Below the pieces are notes generated by a model. It made no database searches and was not told where the DNA came from. It saw only the letters and a list, made by a program, of their open reading frames with translations. A program made the position numbers and the translations under genes. A stretch of 18,758 nt of DNA from DASSWB01 sp035705495 (lineage in GTDB: Bacteria; Bacteroidota; Bacteroidia; Flavobacteriales; Flavobacteriaceae), in assembly GCA_035705495.1 (NCBI GenBank), contig DASSWB010000120.1, forward strand, positions 1-18,758. The letters run 5' to 3'. The first letter of the stretch is position 1. Every line of letters starts with the position of its first letter. Below, piece after piece: positions 14,045-18,758 of the stretch.

Positions 14045-14629
14045 TTAATTTGTCAAAACCAAATTATGTTTTTCAATCACTTTTCTCAAGTTTATCAAGG
14101 CATAACGCATCCTTCCCAACGCAGTGTTTATGCTTACTCCCGTTTGTTCTGAGATTTCTTTAAAGCTCATATCTTTGTATATTCGCATCACCAATACTTG
14201 CTTTTGATCCTCGGGAAGTTCTTCAATTAAAGACTGCACATCGGTCTCGATTTGATCTTTAATAATTCGTTTCTCCGCATTTAACGAAGAATCCGTCAAG
14301 AGGGAAAAAATATCGAATTCACCCGTATTTTGAAATTTGGGCATTCTGTTGTTTTTCCTGAAATGGTCAATAACCAGATTATGCGCAATTCGCATTACCC
14401 ACGGTAGGAATTTACCTTCTTCATTGTAATTTCCTTTTTTCAAGGTATTAATGACTTTTATGAAGGTGTCCTGGAAAATATCTTCGGCCACATCGCGATC
14501 AAAAACTTTAGAATAGATAAAGCTATAAATTCTTTGTTTGTGCCGATAAATTAAAATGGATAGCGAATTTTCATCGCCTTTAATAAAATTGCTTACAAGA
14601 TAAGCATCAGTGGGTTGAACATCTTTCAT
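14045..14629 (-). CDS. ECF-type RNA polymerase sigma-70 family factor
   Basis: A 194-residue sigma factor with only regions 2 and 4, the ECF layout. Region 2 spans about 25-95, with DRDVAEDIFQDTFIKVI (44-60) and the promoter-melting part FLPWVMRIAHNLVIDHFRKNNR (74-95). A linker follows with EFDIFSLLTDSSLNAEK. Region 4 spans about 133-185: LPEDQKQVLVMRIYKDMSFKEISEQTG and the recognition helix VSINTALGRMRYALINLRK. This subgroup is strongly conserved in Flavobacteriaceae. No transmembrane anti-sigma gene follows. The only downstream partner is a 48-residue protein. A promoter of the ordinary housekeeping type precedes it, divergent from uvrA. Which genes it controls cannot be told from this window. 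Confidence 0.93.
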   Translation of the reverse strand: MKDVQPTDAYLVSNFIKGDENSLSILIYRHKQRIYSFIYSKVFDRDVAEDIFQDTFIKVINTLKKGNYNEEGKFLPWVMRIAHNLVIDHFRKNNRMPKFQNTGEFDIFSLLTDSSLNAEKRIIKDQIETDVQSLIEELPEDQKQVLVMRIYKDMSFKEISEQTGVSINTALGRMRYALINLRKVIEKHNLVLTN

Positions 14630-14727
14630 ACACGTTACTTTATGATGGTTTAGGAAAACCTGAATTTTTTAAAAATTAAAGTAACAGTATGCTATAGGCA
14701 ATAGATTTAATTGTTGTTCGTTGGAAA

Positions 14728-14759
14728 CAAATATAACAACATAAATTTCTTATTTGCAA
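14728..14759 (-). promoter_or_regulatory. Promoter of the ECF sigma gene
   Basis: On the minus strand TTG (14759-14757) is followed after 21 bases by TATATTTG (14735-14728), an exact -7 box. The predicted 5' untranslated part is about 90-95 bases, the longest in this window and much longer than that of its neighbours. Confidence 0.52.
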
Positions 14760-14824
14760 AATAATCTTAAAAATTTTAACTTTTTTCATTCGTGTGATGC
14801 CATTTAATGATTAGAAGCGATTAG

Positions 14825-14832
14825 TATCTTTG
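14825..14832 (+). promoter_or_regulatory. -7 box of uvrA
   Basis: TATCTTTG matches TAnnTTTG and ends 11 bases before the first ATG (14844) of uvrA, so the leader is predicted to be at most about 8 bases, or 14 if translation starts at the second ATG (14850). No upstream TTG is seen at the usual distance. Confidence 0.5.
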
Positions 14833-14843
14833 CATTAGAAAAT

Positions 14844-17636
14844 ATGATAATGGCAGTAAATCTTTCCGAAGTCAATCCGCAGGACAACATAATAATCAAA
14901 GGAGCTAAACTCCACAACCTAAAAAACATTGATGTTGTTATACCGCGAAATAAACTTGTTGTTATAACGGGACTTTCGGGTTCCGGTAAGTCAAGTTTGG
15001 CTTTTGATACCCTATATGCCGAAGGTCAGCGCAGATATGTGGAAAGTTTGTCTTCGTATGCACGACAATTTCTTGGTCGTCTTAACAAGCCGAAAGTAGA
15101 TTATATAAAAGGAATTGCCCCAGCGATTGCAATTGAACAGAAAGTAAATTCGACGAATCCCAGATCTACCGTTGGTACGTCAACAGAAATTTACGATTAT
15201 CTAAAACTTCTTTTCGCACGGATTGGCAGGACCTACTCTCCCATTTCTGGGGACGAAGTCAAAAAAGATACGGTTACCGATGTTATTGATTATATAAAGA
15301 CTTTTGAAAACGGAGAGAAATTATTGCTTTTGGCACCCATTCACCTTGAAGAAGGCCGTTCATTGGAAGTCAAATTACAAGTTTTGGCACAACAAGGTTA
15401 CAGTCGTGTAAAGGTGAAAGACGAAGTGGTTCGTATTGATGCAGTCGATTTTTCAAAAATAAAAAACACAGAAGTTTTATTGGTTGTGGACAGGATTGTC
15501 ACGAAAGACGATGAAGATTTCTACAATCGGTTGGCCGATGCGGTCCAAACTGCTTTCTTTGAAGGGAAGGGAGAATTATATATTCAGTCACTTTCCGATC
15601 AAAAACAAAAACAATTCAGCAATAAATTTGAATTGGACGGAATGAGTTTTTTAGAGCCAAATGTTCATTTGTTCAGTTTTAATAATCCGTATGGCGCTTG
15701 TCCAAAATGTGAAGGTTACGGGGATGTAGTGGGAATTGATGAAGATTTGGTAATTCCGAATACGGCATTATCCGTCTATGAAAATGCCATTTTTCCTTGG
15801 CGCGGCGAAAGTATGAGTTGGTACCGGGATCAATTGGTGAACAACTCGCATAAATTCGATTTTCCTATTCACAAACCTTATTTCGAGTTGACCGAGGATC
15901 AAAAAGAATTGATTTGGAACGGAAACAAATATTTTGAAGGCCTGAATCAGTTTTTTTCATTTTTGGAAAGCAAGGCCTATAAAATCCAAAACCGCGTGAT
16001 GCTTTCTCGGTATCGTGGGAAAACCAAATGTTCATTGTGTAAAGGAAAACGTTTGCGCCCAGAAGCAAATTATGTAAAAATAGGAGGCGCAAGTATCACC
16101 GATTTAGTAGAAAAGCCCATCAATAAGATCAGGGATTTCTTCAAAAACCTTGAACTCAATGCGCACGATCAACAAATAGCGAAAAGACTATTAACAGAGA
16201 TTGAAAACCGATTGGAATTTTTATCCCGTGTCGGTTTGGATTACCTCACATTAAATCGAAAATCAAACACGCTTTCTGGAGGTGAATCACAAAGAATAAA
16301 TCTGGCTACTTCGCTGGGAAGTAGTTTGGTAGGATCAATGTATATTTTGGATGAACCTTCCATCGGACTCCATCCGAAAGATACCGAGAAATTAATTGGT
16401 GTTTTAAAAGATTTGCGGGATTTGGGCAATACGGTAATTGTGGTAGAACACGATGAAGATATTATGAAAGCTTCCGATGAAATTATTGATATTGGTCCCG
16501 AAGCAGGAACACACGGAGGACAAGTTGTAGCTACTGGAAATTTTGAGCAGATTCTAAAATCGGATTCACTTACGGCGCAATATTTAAATGGAAGTATGGA
16601 AATTGCGGTCCCACAAAAGAGGCGTATTTCAAAACAATGGGCAAAAATATATGGTGCGCGGGAAAACAATTTGAAAAATATTGATGTTGCTTTTCCGCTT
16701 GGTGTTTTTACTGCGGTTACAGGAGTTTCCGGAAGTGGAAAAAGTACGCTGATCAAGAAAATATTATATCCGGGAATCTTAAAGGAAATTGGAGGTTACG
16801 GGGAAAAAGCCGGACAATTTTCAAAAATTGAAGGCGATTTTTCAAATATAAAAAGTGTTGAGTTTGTTGATCAAAATCCGATAGGTAGATCTTCACGATC
16901 AAATCCCGTAACATATATTAAGGCCTACGATGATATTCGGAATCTTTTGGCTTCACAAAAATTATCTACAATCAGAAATTTCAAGCCGAAACATTTCAGT
17001 TTTAATGTTGAAGGCGGACGCTGTGAAAATTGCAAAGGTGAAGGCGAAGTGACCATAGAAATGCAATTTATGGCCGATGTACATTTAGAATGTGATGTTT
17101 GTAACGGAAAACGTTTCAAAAAGGAAGTGCTGGAAGTAAAATTTGAGGAAAAAAATATTGATGACATTTTAAATATGACCATTGATGATGCCATTCAATT
17201 TTTTGGAAATCATCATCAGAAAAAAATTGTGACAAAATTGCAACCATTACAGGACGTGGGATTGGGATATGTTCAATTGGGGCAAAGCTCTTCCACGCTT
17301 TCCGGTGGTGAAGCACAGCGTATTAAGCTGGCTTCTTTCTTGGTGAAGGGAACGACTTCAGAAAAGACTTTATTCATCTTTGATGAACCCACGACCGGTT
17401 TGCATTTTCACGATATCAATAAGTTACTAAAATCCTTTAATGCGTTGATTTCAAAAGGACATTCGGTTATTGTGATCGAACACAATATGGATTTGGTAAA
17501 ATGTGCCGATCACGTTGTTGATCTAGGTTTGAAAGGCGGTGAAAATGGAGGTTATGTTATTGCAGAAGGTACTCCTGAAGAAGTCGCCAAAAACAAGAAA
17601 TCTTTCACTGCAGAATATTTAAAGGAGAAATTGTAG
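14844..17636 (+). CDS. uvrA: Excinuclease ABC subunit A
   Basis: UvrA dimers find bulky DNA damage and load UvrB in nucleotide excision repair. The 930-residue protein has both ABC modules complete. Walker A lies at GLSGSGKSS (43-51) and GVSGSGKST (627-635), signatures LSGGES (477-482) and LSGGEA (819-824), and Walker B at ILDEPSIGLH (501-510) and FIFDEPTTGLH (844-854). Zinc modules are C286/C289 with C396/C399, and C727/C730 with C750/C753. The UvrB-binding and insertion regions between them are of normal length. Translation may start at the first ATG (MIMAVNLSE) or at the second (MAVNLSE, 14850); a -7 box immediately upstream fits both. Many Flavobacteriaceae have two uvrA genes. I cannot tell here whether this is the only one. 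Confidence 0.97.
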   Translation: MIMAVNLSEVNPQDNIIIKGAKLHNLKNIDVVIPRNKLVVITGLSGSGKSSLAFDTLYAEGQRRYVESLSSYARQFLGRLNKPKVDYIKGIAPAIAIEQKVNSTNPRSTVGTSTEIYDYLKLLFARIGRTYSPISGDEVKKDTVTDVIDYIKTFENGEKLLLLAPIHLEEGRSLEVKLQVLAQQGYSRVKVKDEVVRIDAVDFSKIKNTEVLLVVDRIVTKDDEDFYNRLADAVQTAFFEGKGELYIQSLSDQKQKQFSNKFELDGMSFLEPNVHLFSFNNPYGACPKCEGYGDVVGIDEDLVIPNTALSVYENAIFPWRGESMSWYRDQLVNNSHKFDFPIHKPYFELTEDQKELIWNGNKYFEGLNQFFSFLESKAYKIQNRVMLSRYRGKTKCSLCKGKRLRPEANYVKIGGASITDLVEKPINKIRDFFKNLELNAHDQQIAKRLLTEIENRLEFLSRVGLDYLTLNRKSNTLSGGESQRINLATSLGSSLVGSMYILDEPSIGLHPKDTEKLIGVLKDLRDLGNTVIVVEHDEDIMKASDEIIDIGPEAGTHGGQVVATGNFEQILKSDSLTAQYLNGSMEIAVPQKRRISKQWAKIYGARENNLKNIDVAFPLGVFTAVTGVSGSGKSTLIKKILYPGILKEIGGYGEKAGQFSKIEGDFSNIKSVEFVDQNPIGRSSRSNPVTYIKAYDDIRNLLASQKLSTIRNFKPKHFSFNVEGGRCENCKGEGEVTIEMQFMADVHLECDVCNGKRFKKEVLEVKFEEKNIDDILNMTIDDAIQFFGNHHQKKIVTKLQPLQDVGLGYVQLGQSSSTLSGGEAQRIKLASFLVKGTTSEKTLFIFDEPTTGLHFHDINKLLKSFNALISKGHSVIVIEHNMDLVKCADHVVDLGLKGGENGGYVIAEGTPEEVAKNKKSFTAEYLKEKL

Positions 17637-17715
17637 GAAAATAGATGAAAGAGCGCTTCGCTGATAGATAATAGAATCTAAAAAAAACAGTTTTCTAGGG
17701 AGCAAAATCGAAATA

Positions 17716-18144
17716 TTACTCCTTTTTTGAATTCAAAAAACTCATTACGGCAATTTCATAACTGTATAAACCAAATCCGATAATCACTCCGTGTGCATTT
17801 GGTGAAATGTAAGATTTGTGTCGAAAATCTTCTCGGGAAAAAGTATTTGAAATATGGACTTCCACAACAGGTAGATCAACTGCTTTCACAGCATCTCCAA
17901 TTCCTACCGAAGTATGTGTATAAGCCGCGGCATTCAAAATGATTCCGTCAAAATAACCGATTGCCGCCTGTATTTTATTGATAATCTCCCCTTCCACATT
18001 GGTTTGGTAATGGCTTAATTCCAAATCTTTATATTTAAACTGAAGATTCCGGAAATAATCAGAGAAATTTTCTGAACCATAAATTTCCGGTTCCCTATTT
18101 CCGATAAGATTGATATTTGGACCGTTGATGATGAGGATTTTCAT
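17716..18144 (-). CDS. aroQ: 3-dehydroquinate dehydratase, type II
   Basis: Type II dehydroquinase removes water from 3-dehydroquinate in the shikimate pathway to aromatic amino acids. The 142-residue product matches the dodecameric family. NGPNINLIGNREPEIYG (7-23) contains R17 and the catalytic tyrosine Y22. QTNVEGEIINKI (47-58), the substrate-binding NAAAYTHTS (71-79) and VEVHISN (94-100) with the catalytic H97 are complete, and REDFRHKSYISP (104-115) follows. The gene is convergent with uvrA and ends 79 bp from it. That gap holds a short AGCG-CTT-CGCT hairpin (17652-17662) but no good terminator. The ATG lies only five bases from a -7 box, so the transcript may be leaderless. Confidence 0.96.
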   Translation of the reverse strand: MKILIINGPNINLIGNREPEIYGSENFSDYFRNLQFKYKDLELSHYQTNVEGEIINKIQAAIGYFDGIILNAAAYTHTSVGIGDAVKAVDLPVVEVHISNTFSREDFRHKSYISPNAHGVIIGFGLYSYEIAVMSFLNSKKE

Positions 18145-18149
18145 AACAA

Positions 18150-18157
18150 CAAAATTA
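18150..18157 (-). promoter_or_regulatory. -7 box of aroQ
   Basis: TAATTTTG on the minus strand matches TAnnTTTG exactly and ends five bases before the aroQ ATG at 18144. No upstream TTG is obvious. If used, the aroQ mRNA has practically no leader. Confidence 0.45.
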
Positions 18158-18191
18158 ACCCTTTTATGGAATTCTTTTAAAATAAAGTGGT

Positions 18192-18221
18192 AAAAAAAAG
18201 CGGAAACAAAGTTTCCGCTTT
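18192..18221 (-). terminator. Rho-independent terminator of the beta-barrel gene
   Basis: An 11-bp perfect stem, AAAGCGGAAAC (18197-18207) with GTTTCCGCTTT (18211-18221), surrounds a 3-base loop. In minus-strand direction it is followed by an unbroken run of T residues (bases 18199-18192, partly in the stem). It lies 21 bp past the stop of the gene at 18243 and ahead of aroQ. Confidence 0.85.
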
Positions 18222-18242
18222 CTGTATAAGGTTCGGTTATTA

Positions 18243-18755
18243 TTAGAATTTGTATCCTACACCAACCATTAAAGAGTTGTATTTTGCAGAAGCATCACCC
18301 TCTCCAGTGTATCGGTTTGTAATTTCAAAACCATAACGAGCGTCAACAAAAATAGCATCAGTAATGTCATATCCAGCTCCAATTGCAAGGTCTACACCTA
18401 AAGCAGAATAATCATCACCCATTTCTTCAAGGATGTAGTTGATCTGTGGTCCAGCTTGTACGTTGAATCCACTCGCTACGTAATATTTTGCCATGATAGG
18501 CACATAAATAGCGCTCAAGTCACTTACACTTGAATAAAGAACTTCTGGTTGAAGGGCAAAACTTTCGCTAAGACCGATTTCAGCAACAAGTCCTAAGAAA
18601 AATCCGGTTTCGCTACCAGTAGCTTCGACACCACCTGCTTCCATTTTGAAAGATTCGCTGTTGAAACCAAGTTTAGCACCAAAAGCAACGTCCTGTGCGT
18701 TTGCACCCGTGAATCCAAAAACCGCGATTGCAGCAATAAGTAATACTTTTTTCAT
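18243..18755 (-). CDS. Outer membrane beta-barrel protein, PorT-like/OmpW-size
   Basis: A 170-residue exported protein. The signal peptide MKKVLLIAAIAVFGFTGANA (1-20) has a clear AxA cut site, and the mature chain starts at Q21. The rest alternates polar and hydrophobic residues in strands with Gly and aromatic girdles: DVAFGAKLGFNSESF, TGFFLGLVAEIGLSESFALQPEVLYSS, IMAKYYVASGFNVQAGPQINYIL, VDLAIGAGYDITDAIFVDARYGFEI, and the final SLMVGVGYKF ending in phenylalanine, the usual BAM recognition residue. This is an eight-stranded-size barrel of the common Bacteroidota 'outer membrane beta-barrel' group. No ligand is known. The start lies three bases inside the window edge, so its promoter is not visible. 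It has its own strong terminator. Confidence 0.88.
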   Translation of the reverse strand: MKKVLLIAAIAVFGFTGANAQDVAFGAKLGFNSESFKMEAGGVEATGSETGFFLGLVAEIGLSESFALQPEVLYSSVSDLSAIYVPIMAKYYVASGFNVQAGPQINYILEEMGDDYSALGVDLAIGAGYDITDAIFVDARYGFEITNRYTGEGDASAKYNSLMVGVGYKF

Positions 18756-18758
18756 TTT

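Noticed and set aside
15865..17316. Several minus-strand open frames of 66-171 residues inside uvrA
   Set aside because: Antisense shadows of a fully conserved coding sequence; no promoter boxes or family motifs.
17637..17715. Possible terminator or repeat between uvrA and aroQ
   Set aside because: Only a 4-bp AGCG/CGCT hairpin and an AAAACAGTTTT palindrome are seen; no T-run after a stable stem, and no second copy in this window.

Overview
The window looks like a chromosomal segment of a marine-type Flavobacteriaceae (Bacteroidota). The DNA is AT-rich, and several genes are preceded by the Bacteroidota -7 box TAnnTTTG, some with an upstream TTG, rather than by strong Shine-Dalgarno sites. 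The gene content agrees: a PorD-type (DUF4835) type IX secretion protein, the Bacteroidota form of RNA polymerase omega, DUF6913 next to dapA, a CarB without the usual C-terminal allosteric domain, and a flavobacterial ECF sigma factor. Nearly all genes are housekeeping genes. I see no prophage, insertion sequence, CRISPR array, tRNA or rRNA.

Layout. Positions 1-801 hold the 3' end of carB, followed by a palindromic intergenic repeat and a small DUF486 membrane protein gene on the minus strand. From about 8.87 kb down to 1.5 kb almost everything is on the minus strand: DUF6913-dapA (8-bp overlap), then bamD-rpoZ-coaBC-porD (tightly packed), then recN and fabI. This block covers lysine and cell-wall precursor synthesis, outer-membrane assembly, RNA polymerase omega, coenzyme A synthesis, type IX secretion, DNA repair and fatty-acid synthesis. 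A multi-pass membrane protein gene (8945-9631) also points left. From 9.8 kb the plus strand carries a 5'-nucleotidase split into two overlapping genes, an RluE-like rRNA pseudouridine synthase and an unrecognised 138-residue helical protein. Then come bcp (minus) and nth (plus), divergent with only 31 bp between their starts. A two-way terminator separates nth from a minus-strand pair made of an ECF sigma factor and a 48-residue protein. The segment ends with uvrA (plus), aroQ (minus) and an outer-membrane beta-barrel gene (minus).

I found no convincing new multi-gene system. The points most worth a second look are small. Endonuclease III has no cysteine at all, so it cannot carry the classical 4Fe-4S cluster. 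CoaBC has serine where the catalytic cysteine of the decarboxylase half normally sits. A 48-residue protein is probably co-transcribed with the ECF sigma factor. Two genes have a promoter box so close to the ATG that the mRNA should be leaderless or nearly so. Two dispersed intergenic repeat families are present, one with two copies in this window. Coordinates of start codons were corrected where signal peptides, family N-termini or promoters argue for an internal start (DUF486, bamD, bcp, nth, the 48-residue gene).
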